Part shown: positions 8,609-18,575 of the stretch, piece after piece
Layout: each line of letters opens with the position of its first letter
How positions within the stretch are numbered: the first letter of the stretch is position 1
Assembly (NCBI RefSeq): GCF_042654985.1
Contig: NZ_JBHSMT010000008.1
Location: forward strand, 248,001-312,000
Direction of reading: 5' to 3'
Source of the DNA: Paraherbaspirillum soli
Lineage (GTDB): Bacteria; Pseudomonadota; Gammaproteobacteria; Burkholderiales; Burkholderiaceae_D
DNA length: 64,000 nt
Program-made: the position numbers and the translations under genes
Notes under the pieces: model-generated
Database searches by the model: none
What the model was told of the DNA's origin: nothing
The model's input: only the letters and a program-made list of their open reading frames with translations

Positions 8609-10165
8609 TCACCAGGCAGGCTGGGCCGCAATCGAATCGACGGAACCGGTCGCGAGCGCGAGCGTGGCCGCCGCCGACAATGCGGCGCTGTAACTGTCGG
8701 CATAGACATTCTTCGCCGCCAGCAATTGATTCTGCGCAAGCAGGGAATCCGTGACCGAGCCGACACCCTGCCGATAAGCATCGAACGCGGCATCGTACGT
8801 CACTTGCGCCGCGGCCAGCAGTTCCTTGGCGGCGGCGTGTGTCGCAAGGCTAGCCTGCAAGGTGTTCTGTGCCGTGACCACCTGCCGCACGGCCTCTTCG
8901 CGGCTGCGGGCCAGGCGGGTGGATGCACTGTCGGCATCATTGCGCGCCTGGGCAAGCGCAGCCGAACGCAAGCCGGCGTCATACAGCGGGATCGTCAAAC
9001 CGACGATCACGTTCCCACCGTAACGGCTTCCGTTTACGTTGACAGTCGGCAGTTGCTGTCCGACCGGCGGAACCGCGGAAATCGACGAACTGCTCGTGTT
9101 GTACGCTCCGGTGGCCGATAAAAATACCTTCGGCATGAATTCCGCTTCGGCTGCCTTTACCTTCGCGAAATTGGCCCGTTCGGCCGCGTAGGCGCTCAAC
9201 ACATCGGGACGCCGGGCGATCGCGGACGCGACGATCCGGTCGATCGATTCGCTGATCGCAGGCGATAGTGGATGCACCGGCATTTCGGCGATCTTCGGTT
9301 TCGATAACGGCGAAATGCCCATCGCCGAGAGCAGCGCCAGATAGCTGTCGCTTTCCGTACCCTGCGCCTGAACCAGCCCGAGCTTCGCCTGCGCGAGGTT
9401 CCATTTGGCCTGCGCTACTTCAATGACGGTGCCGATGCCGCGTTTGTAGCGTGACTGAGCCGCAGTCAGAATCGCCTCGGCATTGTCGAGCCCCTGCTGC
9501 GCCGTGGCGATGCGCGAGCGTACCGCCTGATACGTATAGAACGCGGTACTGACGTTGTAGATGATCTGTTGGTGAGCGGCGGTAAAACCGATGTTCGCGA
9601 TCACCGCCCCCTGCGACGCGGCTTCGACCCGCGCAGCGCGTCCGCCGAAATCGAATAGCAGCCACTGCAGCGACAGCACCGATGTCGCACCATGGGTCGA
9701 ACCGCTGACCGACGAATCGCCGAGTATCGACGACCTGTTGCCGTGGCCGTTCGCGTATTGCCCCATGGCCGCCATGGACAGTTGCGGCAAGTACGCGCTC
9801 TTCGCGATGCCGGCCGCGAGCGCGGCGTTGCGCGCGTCGTTCCACGCGATGCGAGTCAACGGGTTGGCAGATTCGGCGATGTCGATCAGTTCCGGCAATC
9901 CGTATGCGTGCGTCTGTTCCAGTGCGGAGGGAGGCGGCACGGTCGCAAGCGCGGGATTGGCGGGTAATTGATAGCTTCTCGGCGGGGTAGCCAATGCCGA
10001 CGTCGCTGCCGCCGGGCCCGGCACAATGGCGCCCGCCGCGTTCGTTCGCGGTTGCCATGGGCGATCGGGACCTTCGGGCGCCATGTCGAGCGACGATGTG
10101 GCACATCCTGCCAGGCTGGCCGCTGCCAGGATCGCCAGTGCGAATGACTGATTAAGTCGGCTCAT
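8609..10165 (-). CDS. mdtP: Outer-membrane efflux lipoprotein, NodT/MdtP-like (TolC family)
   Basis: The 518-residue protein is an outer-membrane factor of tripartite efflux pumps. It has a lipobox (AASLAGC), and two repeated coiled-coil/barrel halves typical of the TolC/NodT family (for example YNVSTAFYTYQAVRSRIATA and later VRQVVTAQNTLQASLATHAA). I use the ATG at 10165, which overlaps the end of the upstream mdtO-like gene by 14 bases; an ATG 24 bases upstream is possible. It is the last gene of a ytcA-mdtN-mdtO-mdtP type operon and forms the outer-membrane channel of that pump. Confidence 0.88.
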   Translation of the reverse strand: MSRLNQSFALAILAAASLAGCATSSLDMAPEGPDRPWQPRTNAAGAIVPGPAAATSALATPPRSYQLPANPALATVPPPSALEQTHAYGLPELIDIAESANPLTRIAWNDARNAALAAGIAKSAYLPQLSMAAMGQYANGHGNRSSILGDSSVSGSTHGATSVLSLQWLLFDFGGRAARVEAASQGAVIANIGFTAAHQQIIYNVSTAFYTYQAVRSRIATAQQGLDNAEAILTAAQSRYKRGIGTVIEVAQAKWNLAQAKLGLVQAQGTESDSYLALLSAMGISPLSKPKIAEMPVHPLSPAISESIDRIVASAIARRPDVLSAYAAERANFAKVKAAEAEFMPKVFLSATGAYNTSSSSISAVPPVGQQLPTVNVNGSRYGGNVIVGLTIPLYDAGLRSAALAQARNDADSASTRLARSREEAVRQVVTAQNTLQASLATHAAAKELLAAAQVTYDAAFDAYRQGVGSVTDSLLAQNQLLAAKNVYADSYSAALSAAATLALATGSVDSIAAQPAW

Positions 10166-12161
10166 GGGTATTTTGTTCCTTTGTCGCACCGCCCGAGGAG
10201 CCGTGCTTGAGTTTGATGAGGCGGGCGTTACCCAGGTTTATCAGCGCGACGCGCACAGCTGCAGTGAGCGCGTCGGTCGTCGCGTCTTTCCGGTCCGGAT
10301 TAGGCCTGATCGTCTGTCCCACTTCGGTCGGTTCTGGCGATGCTGCGCCCGTCAGTCGCCGCAGCCAAGCGCCTATCGCCGCGTCGCCTGTGGATCGCTC
10401 GGCGAGCAGGAACATCGGCCCTTCCAGCGCTCCGAGTTCGGCCAGAGTGCGCTGACGCTCGGCAATCCATTGCGGCGCGGGACGCACCCACGAAGGCTCG
10501 TAGTGCGCCAGCGCGAGATCCTGAGCGAGTGCGCCGTACTGTGCCATCGCGCTCGCCGCCTGCGCGCGGCGCGTGGTCGTTTGGCCAAGCGCCGTGAGTC
10601 TCATCCATTGCTGTTGCAGCGCGGCGAGGGTAGCGTCGATCCGTACCGCGATGCTGACCGGCCACACGCGCGTGAAGACCAGATAGACGACCACATTGCC
10701 GAGCAATATCCCGATCGTGCGGTCGCGCGCGAGCGTCAGGTCGAACCCGGGTGCCGCGCCCTGGATCACGCACAGGAAGAACGCGAACGCGATCTGGAAT
10801 CCGGCATAGGAAATACGCGGCGAACCGAACGCGACCCACGCCGAGAGCCAGGCGCCGATCAGCACGACACCCATCAGCTCGCCGACCGACGTCAGCCCGG
10901 GCATCACATACACGATTGCGGCGGTACCGAGCAGTGCTCCTATGAGACAGCCCGCGATGCGCAGCGTCAGTTTCTCGACGGTTTCAGCGGTCGTGCCGAG
11001 CGAAACCATGTAGACCGTGATGAAACAGGTGTGAATGCCGGGCCAGTCGAGCTGCGAATAGAGCAGGTAGCAGAACATGGCTGCCACGGTGGTTTTGAAC
11101 GCGTAGCGGATGTGATCAGGATTCGTGAATGCGTCCGGCAGGAAGAAGCCGCCGCGCCTGGGCGGAGACTGCGCCGGCGCGGCCTCGGATTCGACCGCGG
11201 CGAAGCCGACGATCGCGTCGCGCAGGCTGGCGACGGCGATACGCATCAGCGGCGTCAGATTGCTGTCTGCCGGCAGGTCGAGTTCGATGTCGACCGGGTA
11301 GCCGCCGGCATCGAGCATGTCCGCCATCTCTTCAAGCGTCTCGATAATCGGCGCGCTGAACGCGGCAGGCAGTCGTCCCGATGGCTCATGCGCGGCCAGA
11401 TCGGCGGCGACCAGGATCGCCAGCGTCGACGACACCGCTTGTTTCAACGCGCCTGCATCGGCGCGCACCGACGATCCTTCGACAACGGACAGTTTCAGCC
11501 ACGTGCCGATTTGCGCATCGCCCTGGCGTAGGCAGGCGGCAAGTCCATCGCGCGCCGCATTTGGATCGTTCAGGCTGCGGGCGGCGAGCCGCAGGCGTTT
11601 GGCCAGTTCACGGCACGCCAGCCGGCGCGGCGACGGCGCGAGGATCAGGTTCACGCAAATCGCGATACCGATCGGGATCGCAACCATCAACCAGACATAG
11701 AGCAGCGCGCGCGTCGCCACTTCGCCAAATGGGACGCTGCCGAGCTTGTCAAGCGCAAACCCGACGATCATCGCGACAATCGCACCCACCGGTCGCAGCT
11801 TGCTCGCCGAGGTCACGAACAAGAGCCCTATCGACAGCAGCGCAATGCTGGCGACGCGCCAGACCGGATCGTCGAGCACGCATATCGCCACGATCAGCAC
11901 GAGCCCCAGAAGGACGGTGACGAGTAGCAGCATCGCGACGCTCAGCAGCGCGCTCGTTAGCCTGTCGGGGCGATTCAAGAAGAACACGGCGTATGCGGAG
12001 ATGGCCGCTTCAGGTGTGCCGTAAGCACTTGTCACAAGCGCCGTCAGCGCGCAGATGAGCGCAACGCGCCACGCCATCGCCGCACGTCCCGGATACGGCG
12101 CGAGCAGCTTCAGCAGAGCGGCCGCACCGGGCCGGCCAAAGTCAGCGGCAGGCTGCACCAT
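10152..12161 (-). CDS. mdtO: FUSC family inner-membrane efflux protein, MdtO-like
   Basis: This 669-residue membrane protein has two hydrophobic blocks (about residues 25-180 and 350-500) separated and followed by soluble regions, the layout of the fusaric acid resistance (FUSC/AaeB) family. Length and neighbours match E. coli MdtO (683 residues). The ATG at 12161 overlaps the end of the HlyD-like gene by 20 bases and has GAGG upstream; a start 69 bases further up is less likely. It is the inner-membrane energised component or gate of the pump encoded with genes on both sides. The substrate is probably an aromatic acid or drug (inference from family). Confidence 0.88.
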   Translation of the reverse strand: MVQPAADFGRPGAAALLKLLAPYPGRAAMAWRVALICALTALVTSAYGTPEAAISAYAVFFLNRPDRLTSALLSVAMLLLVTVLLGLVLIVAICVLDDPVWRVASIALLSIGLLFVTSASKLRPVGAIVAMIVGFALDKLGSVPFGEVATRALLYVWLMVAIPIGIAICVNLILAPSPRRLACRELAKRLRLAARSLNDPNAARDGLAACLRQGDAQIGTWLKLSVVEGSSVRADAGALKQAVSSTLAILVAADLAAHEPSGRLPAAFSAPIIETLEEMADMLDAGGYPVDIELDLPADSNLTPLMRIAVASLRDAIVGFAAVESEAAPAQSPPRRGGFFLPDAFTNPDHIRYAFKTTVAAMFCYLLYSQLDWPGIHTCFITVYMVSLGTTAETVEKLTLRIAGCLIGALLGTAAIVYVMPGLTSVGELMGVVLIGAWLSAWVAFGSPRISYAGFQIAFAFFLCVIQGAAPGFDLTLARDRTIGILLGNVVVYLVFTRVWPVSIAVRIDATLAALQQQWMRLTALGQTTTRRAQAASAMAQYGALAQDLALAHYEPSWVRPAPQWIAERQRTLAELGALEGPMFLLAERSTGDAAIGAWLRRLTGAASPEPTEVGQTIRPNPDRKDATTDALTAAVRVALINLGNARLIKLKHGSSGGATKEQNTHEPT

Positions 12162-13191
12162 GCCTGACCTCGACAATCGCGCTCGCACCGACTCGGACCA
12201 AGCGGGCGACCGGTTCGTCGAGATGCACACGCACCGGGAAACGCTGGGCGACGCGCACCCAGTTCACTGACTGGTGGACGAGCGGCAGCGCGCGCGGCAA
12301 ATTGATGCGGTCGGAATCAGACACGCCCGCACCGATGCCGACAACTTTGCCGCGGATCGCTTGGCTGCGGTCGATCATCGAATACACCGTTGCGCAGTCG
12401 CCTACCTGAATCTGCGAAAGCGACGCCTCGCGGAAGTTCGCGACCGCGAACCATTCGTCCGCATGCACTAGCGTGAAGATCGACTGGTTCGGTCCGACCG
12501 TTTCGCCTGCCAACACGGAGAGCCCGGTGACGAAGCCGTTGTGCGGCGCGCGTACGACGGTCTCGTCGAGGTTGTGCTGCGCGAGCGCGAGTGCGGCCTC
12601 GCGCGCATGGACGGTGGCGATCGCATCCGCTTCGTCGCCGATCGATTGCGCAGTCGCCCGCTTTTGCTCCTGCGCCTGCTTGAGCGACAGCTCGGTTTCG
12701 CGTTGCGTGACCTGCGCTTGGTCCAATTGCTGAGCGGGCACGTAGCCCTTCGCGGCGAGCGGAGCGATGCGTTGCACAGTGCGTGTCGCCAATTCGTAGC
12801 TGCGCGCGGCCTTGCTGGCCTGGTCGTCGGCAATGACAGCGTTCGCGCGCTCGCTCGTGATCGTCTTGCGGCGCGTGTCGAGCGCTGCGAGCGCGAGTCC
12901 GAGATCGGCCTTGGCCTGCGCCAGCACCAGGCGATACGGTACGGGATCGATCTCGAACAGCACGTCGCCCTTAGCGACCCGCTGGTTCTCTTCCACCAGC
13001 AGCTTGACCATCCGCCCGCCGACCGGCGTCGCGACATGCACTACATCGGCGTCGATGGTCGCGTCGTCGGTCGACGGAAAGCGGGATGTCAGGTAATACG
13101 CGTAATACGCTGCGATCAGAGCCAGCGTGACAATCACGGCCGCGATCACGCGGCCTTTGAGGGAGATTTTGCGCATGCCGGCCATTTTCAT
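12142..13191 (-). CDS. mdtN: HlyD family periplasmic adaptor, MdtN/EmrA-like
   Basis: The 349-residue protein has one N-terminal membrane helix (VIAAVIVTLALIAAYYAYYL), a lipoyl-like half (TDDATIDADVVHVATPVGG), a long helical hairpin and a C-terminal beta domain (VRAPHNGFVTGLSVLAGETV). The start at 13191 is fixed by an ATGA overlap with the stop of the upstream gene. It would bridge the FUSC inner-membrane protein and the outer-membrane factor of the same operon. Confidence 0.92.
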   Translation of the reverse strand: MKMAGMRKISLKGRVIAAVIVTLALIAAYYAYYLTSRFPSTDDATIDADVVHVATPVGGRMVKLLVEENQRVAKGDVLFEIDPVPYRLVLAQAKADLGLALAALDTRRKTITSERANAVIADDQASKAARSYELATRTVQRIAPLAAKGYVPAQQLDQAQVTQRETELSLKQAQEQKRATAQSIGDEADAIATVHAREAALALAQHNLDETVVRAPHNGFVTGLSVLAGETVGPNQSIFTLVHADEWFAVANFREASLSQIQVGDCATVYSMIDRSQAIRGKVVGIGAGVSDSDRINLPRALPLVHQSVNWVRVAQRFPVRVHLDEPVARLVRVGASAIVEVRHGAACR

Positions 13192-13508
13192 ATCAAGCGT
13201 CCTGTTCCAGAGAGCCAGACAAGTACGGCGACGGTCACGCCGATCGCCACGCAGACGGAAAGCTGGAACGGTACGATCTGCGCCCATCCGGTGGAGACGA
13301 AGACTCTGTGAGCGATCAGCGCGCTGATAAGACCGAGCACCCCGGCCAGGAGCCAGAGCGGAAAATAGGCACCGAAAATTTCATATGAGGGTGCGCCACG
13401 CGGCGCGCATCCTTGCAGGAACAGGCTGAGGACGGCGATAGCCGGCAGCTGCCGTGTGCGGCGCGCGCTTGCGTCGCCTATGCGTGGTTTGGTTAGTGTG
13501 AGCAACAT
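13188..13508 (-). CDS. ytcA: YtcA family small membrane lipoprotein
   Basis: The 106-residue protein has a lipobox (LFLQGC), the family-like segment PSYEIFGAYFPLWLLAGVLG and a second hydrophobic helix near the C-terminus. It heads the efflux operon and is joined to mdtN by an ATGA overlap, the same order as E. coli ytcA-mdtN-mdtO-mdtP. The start is uncertain: ATG at 13508 is preferred; ATG at 13547 would add 13 residues. Its role in the pump is not known. Confidence 0.7.
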   Translation of the reverse strand: MLLTLTKPRIGDASARRTRQLPAIAVLSLFLQGCAPRGAPSYEIFGAYFPLWLLAGVLGLISALIAHRVFVSTGWAQIVPFQLSVCVAIGVTVAVLVWLSGTGRLI

Positions 13509-13810
13509 GGTAACGGGGATGATTGTTGTTATGCCGGCAAACGTCATGATGCTTTATTTGGCAGCCAGCTCGACGCCTTCGAGTTCGGTTCGTGTGGCTT
13601 CTCCGTCTAAACGCAGCCCTTTCGATGCGGGAATTTTACATTGATCAGTTTTTATCTGTTGAGGGAATTTAACTATTTGCGAAAACATTGTTACGTGCAT
13701 TGTTTTTTTCTAGGCCGCCTTAAGGCAGAGGTAATTGGCGAGTTGGGTAAAGCCGCGTTATCGCGGCCACCCATTTCGTCAATGCTTCCGAACCTGATTA
13801 AACAGGCTGA

Positions 13811-14575
13811 TCACGCGCGGGTGATCGATGCGCCGCCATCGATCAACGAAGCCGTACCGGTGATAAAAGAAGAGTCATCCGAGGCCAGGTACAACACCGA
13901 ACGCGCCAACTCCTCCGGCTGCGCGACGCGTTTCAGTGCATGCATGTTGGTAATGAACGCTTGCGATTCGGCGGTATTGTTCATGTCGCGATACATTTGC
14001 GTGTCAACTGCGCCCGGCAAAATCGCATTGACGCGAATCCCTTGCGGGCCATATTCAGCAGCCAGCGCCTGGGTCAGCCCAATCAGGCCGGATTTGCTGG
14101 CGGCATAGGCTGCCACCCCGGGGAATGCAAAGCTGTAGCCGACAAAGGTCGAAGTGAAAATGATGGAACCGGCGCCGGTTTTCAGCATCGCCGGGATTTG
14201 ATGCTTGGCGCCCAGAAAACCACTGGTGAGATTGGTGTTTAGCGCCGCAGTCCAACCCTGTTCCGAGACACCGGTAGTTGGCCCCATTTCTCCCAGAATG
14301 CCGGCATTGTTGAAAGCCACGTCGAGACGCCCGAATTTTGCCAATGCCAATTCAACCAGGGCTTGTGCATAGCTTTCGCTGGTTACATCGCCAGCCAGGG
14401 CGACGGCAACGCCGCCATCTGCCGTGATCTCGGCCACCAAACTATCGAGTTCAGCCTGGCGCCTTGCTGCGACCACCAGTTTGGCGCCCTCGTTGGCAAA
14501 CAACTTTGCCGTGGCGCGACCAATCCCTGCACTTGCGCCCGTGATGATGGCGACTTTTCCGTTTAATCGATTCAT
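13811..14575 (-). CDS. SDR family oxidoreductase
   Basis: The 254-residue short-chain dehydrogenase has the cofactor motif TGASAGIG (residues 13-20), NNAGILG, and an active site Ser followed by YAASKSG. AGGAG lies eight bases before the ATG. The C-terminus (ITGTASLIDGGASITRA) is typical of glucose/3-oxoacyl dehydrogenase-like SDRs. It is divergent from the LysR gene at 14746, 170 bases away, which probably controls it. The substrate is unknown. Confidence 0.92.
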   Translation of the reverse strand: MNRLNGKVAIITGASAGIGRATAKLFANEGAKLVVAARRQAELDSLVAEITADGGVAVALAGDVTSESYAQALVELALAKFGRLDVAFNNAGILGEMGPTTGVSEQGWTAALNTNLTSGFLGAKHQIPAMLKTGAGSIIFTSTFVGYSFAFPGVAAYAASKSGLIGLTQALAAEYGPQGIRVNAILPGAVDTQMYRDMNNTAESQAFITNMHALKRVAQPEELARSVLYLASDDSSFITGTASLIDGGASITRA

Positions 14576-14745
14576 GGTGTTACTCCTAAAAGATTACTCA
14601 TTGCCGGTTGGCTTACTGACTGATTGGGCAGTAACGCGTTAGCTCGGCCCGTGAAAACACTATATGACTCACAAATGCATTCATCAATACGATAAAAATG
14701 CATAATACGTTCAGCATTTATGAATCAACTACCGGGAAGAAAACG

Positions 14746-15657
14746 ATGGATCGCATGCGTGCCCTTGAGGTATTTGTTGAAGTGGTGCGAAAAAATGGTT
14801 TCGCTCGCGCGGCTGACGCCCTGCAGACCTCTCCTGCCAACGTGACGCGTTATATCCGTGATCTGGAATCCCATTTGGGCACCAGGCTGCTCAATCGCAG
14901 TTCTCAGAAAATGTCGCTGACGGAAAGTGGCGAGGCGCTCTTTGAACGGGCCAAGGTGCTACTTGAAGAAGTCGCCGAAATCGAACTGATCGCATCATCG
15001 GCCACCATGAAACCGCGCGGCGTGCTGCGTATCAATGCGCCGCTAAGTTTCGGCATTCTCCATCTGGCGCCGCTCTGGCCGCAATTCCTGCTGCGCTATC
15101 CCGAAGTGGAGCTGAATGTCGCACTGATTGACCGCGTAGTGGATATCGTTGAAGAAGGCTATGACTTGGCGATTCGCATCTCACGTACCGGTTCGAGCTC
15201 CTATGCGGCGCGCAAACTCGCCACCTCACATAACATCGTCTGTGCCTCGCCTGCCTATCTTCGCAAGCACGGGACTCCGACAACTCCATCCGATCTGAGC
15301 AGCCACGCTTGCATCGGATACAGCTACTCTGCGACCGCCGACGAATGGAACTTCACGGATGTCGATGGCAAGGCCAGCTCCGTAAAGGTGTCATGCGTCA
15401 TGCACACCAACAATGGCGATACTGCCCGCTCGGCGGCGCTGGCAGGACTAGGCATCATCTGGCAACCCAGCTTCCTGATCGGCGCCGACTTGAGCGCCGG
15501 ACGACTTATACCGCTGCTGCCGGGCTATCGCTTGCCGGACATTGATGTCCTGGCGGTTTACCCGAGCCGCCGTCATCTCAGCGCGAAGGTTCGTGTCATG
15601 ATCGATTTCCTCGCCGACGCCTTCAAAGGGACGCCGCCATGGGACGTCAATGCCTAG
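14746..15657 (+). CDS. LysR family transcriptional regulator
   Basis: The 303-residue protein has a LysR helix-turn-helix (NGFARAADALQTSPANVTRY) and substrate domain (RGVLRINAPLSFGILHLAP). The ATG at 14746 with GGGAAG upstream is used; a start 48 bases earlier lacks a ribosome site. It is divergent from the SDR gene at 13811-14575 and is the likely regulator of that gene. Confidence 0.93.
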   Translation: MDRMRALEVFVEVVRKNGFARAADALQTSPANVTRYIRDLESHLGTRLLNRSSQKMSLTESGEALFERAKVLLEEVAEIELIASSATMKPRGVLRINAPLSFGILHLAPLWPQFLLRYPEVELNVALIDRVVDIVEEGYDLAIRISRTGSSSYAARKLATSHNIVCASPAYLRKHGTPTTPSDLSSHACIGYSYSATADEWNFTDVDGKASSVKVSCVMHTNNGDTARSAALAGLGIIWQPSFLIGADLSAGRLIPLLPGYRLPDIDVLAVYPSRRHLSAKVRVMIDFLADAFKGTPPWDVNA

Positions 15658-15736
15658 TGCGGAATGATAGACTGCGCCGGGTTGGAAATGCGCTACAACG
15701 TATGGAAAAGTTAGATAACCAAATTCAATATAGCGA

Positions 15737-16663
15737 ATGTTAAGACTAAGCCTTGATGCTCTACAAATTCTGGACGCAATAGATCGACGAGGATCTTTTT
15801 CCGCCGCCGGCACTGAATTGCATCGCGTACCTTCGACGATTTCCTATACGGTCTCCAAGCTGGAGGATGATCTGGGCGTTCAAGTGTTTGAGCGTAACGG
15901 TCCGAAGGTCAGCTTGACGCCAGCGGGCGAAGAATTGTTAAGAGAGGGTCGGTATCTGCTGAAGGCGGCAGAAAACCTGGAGCACAGGGTGCGCCGGGTG
16001 GCTTCTGGCTGGGAAACGGAACTGTCCTTGGGCTTGGATTCCTTGTTTGCTCCGATTGCGCTAGCAGACATGATCAAGGAATTTTACATGGTAGCGGATC
16101 GCACCCGCTTGCGCATCATGCATGACGCAATGTCTGGAACCTGGGAATCCTTGCTTGAGCGGCGAGTGGATGTGCTGGTGGGTGCGGTGGGCGAAGGACC
16201 CTCCGGCGGTGGATACAACGCGCACTCATTGGGAAAAATTCCGTTTGTGTTTGCGGTCGCTCCTGGCCATCCTCTGGCGCGCATTGACAGACCGCTCAAT
16301 AAGTCGGACTTGCATCCTTATCGTGCCGTCGTCGTGGCCGACTCGGCTCGAACATTGCGGCCGCGTACTGTAGGGTTGTTGTTTGGGCAGGACGCATTAA
16401 CGATCCCTGATATACGTAGCAAATACCAATTCCAGTTGGCAGGACTAGGTTTCGGCTTCCTGCCCGAGCCATGCGCGCGCGCTGCCATCGCGTCCGGCGC
16501 ACTGGTACAAAAAGACGTGGAAGAGCCTCGTAACGACGAAGAAGTTTTCCTGGCTTGGCGAACTGGCGAAAACGGTGCGGCGCTCAGCTGGTGGCTTAAG
16601 CGCATGCGTCAGCCTGGGGCATTTGAGCAACTGATGCGTTTTGTGCCGGGCGTCGATTTCTAA
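15737..16663 (+). CDS. LysR family transcriptional regulator
   Basis: The 308-residue regulator has the helix-turn-helix GSFSAAGTELHRVPSTISYT and a substrate domain of the YhaJ/DhcR-like type (ETELSLGLDSLFAPIALADM). It precedes the pirin/isochorismatase/amidohydrolase cluster on the same strand, separated by 402 bases. LysR genes next to pirin/YcaC clusters commonly control them, so it is the likely regulator of 17066-21985 (inference). Confidence 0.92.
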   Translation: MLRLSLDALQILDAIDRRGSFSAAGTELHRVPSTISYTVSKLEDDLGVQVFERNGPKVSLTPAGEELLREGRYLLKAAENLEHRVRRVASGWETELSLGLDSLFAPIALADMIKEFYMVADRTRLRIMHDAMSGTWESLLERRVDVLVGAVGEGPSGGGYNAHSLGKIPFVFAVAPGHPLARIDRPLNKSDLHPYRAVVVADSARTLRPRTVGLLFGQDALTIPDIRSKYQFQLAGLGFGFLPEPCARAAIASGALVQKDVEEPRNDEEVFLAWRTGENGAALSWWLKRMRQPGAFEQLMRFVPGVDF

Positions 16664-17065
16664 AGCCGCGACAACCATTAACTTGTATCCCGCTTGCTTT
16701 TGGCGGGCGCTTGACAGCCAAAAAGTCGGTCCGCAGGAACAGGCGCGCCGCATACTTCAGTAACTCCTTTAGGGAACCGGCGCAATCCCCGCCGGTTGCC
16801 GTCAACCAAGCCTAACTATCGGTCTTGCTCACTATTTGCTACTTACTGCCGCACATTTTCAATGTTCGAAATATTCGAACATACAACTGTAATTTATCCG
16901 TTTTTCTTTTGTTTCGCGAGTGAGCATAATTCAATCACTGAGTTTTCAGCAGGCAAATGCAGAAAATTCATAGAATTATTTATTCGAAATTATTCAACAT
17001 AATTTTGCTGATGTTTATTCCAAGTAAGTTTTGGCGGCATCAGCAAGGAAGCGAAGGAGAACATC
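16664..17065. other. 402-base intergenic region with a palindrome, otherwise empty
   Basis: The right half is clearly AT-rich compared with the surrounding genes, as expected of a promoter region for the pirin cluster. I see no credible coding region or RNA gene. The only structured element is the 9-3-9 palindrome at 16862-16882. Confidence 0.6.
16862..16882. promoter_or_regulatory. Candidate operator upstream of the pirin cluster
   Basis: A 9-3-9 palindrome, ATGTTCGAA-N3-TTCGAACAT, lies about 180 bases upstream of the pirin start. Its geometry equals the palindrome before the LysR gene at 3936 though the sequence differs. It fits a LysR-type dimer site. Which regulator binds is inferred only. 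Confidence 0.5.
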
Positions 17066-17767
17066 ATGTTGCAAATTCGTAAGAGTGAGGATCGCGGGGT
17101 TGCCAATCTCGGCTGGTTGCATTCACGCCATACCTTTTCGTTCGGGCATTACCACGATCCGCAACACACAGGTTTTGGTCCGCTATTGGTCATCAACGAA
17201 GACCGCGTGCAACCGGCTCAGGGCTTTGGCACGCACGGACATCGCGATATGGAGATCATCTCCTACGTCCTGGACGGCGCGCTGGAACACAAGGACAGCA
17301 TGGGTACCGGGTCGGTCTTGCACTACGGCGACGTGCAGCGCATGACGGCGGGAACCGGAGTTCGCCACAGCGAGTTCAATCACTCCCGCTCGGAACCGGT
17401 GCATTTCCTGCAGATCTGGATTACTCCCGACGTGCAAGGGATTGCACCCGGCTATGAGGAAAAGCACTTCAGCCCGGAGTCGAAGAAGGGGCAGTTACGC
17501 CTGATCGCTTCGCCGGACGGTCGCGACGGCTCGGTGTTGATCCATCAGGATGCCGCGATTTATGCATCGATTTTGAACGGAACCGACCAGGTCCAGCATG
17601 CGCTTGCCCCCGGGCGCACCGCATACCTTCATGTGGCGCGTGGACAACTGAGCGTGAACGGCACGATCTTAGCGGCCGGCGACGCCCTAAAAATGACTGA
17701 TGAAAGCACGGTGACATTGAGTCAGGCCGAAGCCGCTGAAATCTTGTTATTCGATTTACCTTATTAA
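17066..17767 (+). CDS. Pirin family protein (YhhW-like)
   Basis: The 233-residue bicupin has the pirin metal-site pattern THGHRDMEII near residue 57 and RMTAGTGVRHSEFNHS near residue 92. AAGGAG lies just before the ATG at 17066. Characterised relatives such as E. coli YhhW have quercetin 2,3-dioxygenase activity in vitro; others are redox or stress related. It opens a run of plus-strand genes (isochorismatase-like hydrolase, amidohydrolase, XapX, DoxX, DUF1275) often found together in proteobacteria. Confidence 0.92.
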   Translation: MLQIRKSEDRGVANLGWLHSRHTFSFGHYHDPQHTGFGPLLVINEDRVQPAQGFGTHGHRDMEIISYVLDGALEHKDSMGTGSVLHYGDVQRMTAGTGVRHSEFNHSRSEPVHFLQIWITPDVQGIAPGYEEKHFSPESKKGQLRLIASPDGRDGSVLIHQDAAIYASILNGTDQVQHALAPGRTAYLHVARGQLSVNGTILAAGDALKMTDESTVTLSQAEAAEILLFDLPY

Positions 17768-17837
17768 TTTCACCTAATCCAACCCGGCCCTTGCCAAGCA
17801 TCGGCCTTTATTCATGACCTACCTCAAGGAGCGCATC

Positions 17838-18491
17838 ATGCCCGTAGCAAAAGCAGAACCTGGCAAGACCATGTTAAATCCCAGCAACCACACCCTGATC
17901 ATGATCGACCATCAGTCGCAAATGGCTTTTGCCACCAAGTCGATTGATGTGGCCTCTTTGCGCAACAATGCGGCCCTGGTCGCCAAGGCCGCCAAAGAGT
18001 TCAAGGCGTCGACCATACTGACCACGGTCGCTGAAAAATCCTTTTCCGGACCTATGTTCGACGAGATCAAATCGGTGTTCCCCAACGAGCAGGTGATCGA
18101 CCGTACCACCATGAACACCTGGGAAGATGGCCGCATCGCCGAGCGCGTGAACGCCATCGGCAAAGGAAAGATTGTGCTGGCCGGCTTGTGGACCTCGGTA
18201 TGTATCGTTGGCCCGGCGTTGTCGGCCTTGGATCAGGGCTTTGAAGTGTATGTGATCGCCGATGCTTGCGGCGACGTGTCCGACGAAGCTCACCAGCGTG
18301 CGATGGAACGCATGATTCAGGCCGGCGCCCGCCCTATGACTTCGCTGCAATATCTATTGGAATTGCAGCGCGACTGGGCTCGCGGCGAGACCTATGATCA
18401 GACGGTCGCCACCTCCATCGCCCACGGCGGCGGATACGGCCTGGGCCTGATCTACGCCAAGACCATGTTCAATGCGAGCGAAGGCCACTAA
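17838..18491 (+). CDS. Isochorismatase family hydrolase (YcaC-like)
   Basis: The 217-residue protein has the isochorismatase-like fold with the catalytic triad pattern: Asp in LIMIDHQSQMAF, Lys in the TTVAEKSFSGP region, and Cys in AGLWTSVCIVGPAL. I chose the ATG at 17838 because CAAGGAG lies seven bases upstream; the ATG at 17814 has no site. YcaC relatives are hydrolases of unknown natural substrate. It lies 70 bases after pirin and 84 bases before the amidohydrolase. Confidence 0.9.
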   Translation: MPVAKAEPGKTMLNPSNHTLIMIDHQSQMAFATKSIDVASLRNNAALVAKAAKEFKASTILTTVAEKSFSGPMFDEIKSVFPNEQVIDRTTMNTWEDGRIAERVNAIGKGKIVLAGLWTSVCIVGPALSALDQGFEVYVIADACGDVSDEAHQRAMERMIQAGARPMTSLQYLLELQRDWARGETYDQTVATSIAHGGGYGLGLIYAKTMFNASEGH

Positions 18492-18575
18492 ATAGGCCCA
18501 GGCGCCAAGCTCGGCCGGTTGCCATGCCGCCAGGCGCGACCGGCCGGTTTCAACAGCTAATTTTTGAGAGGCATC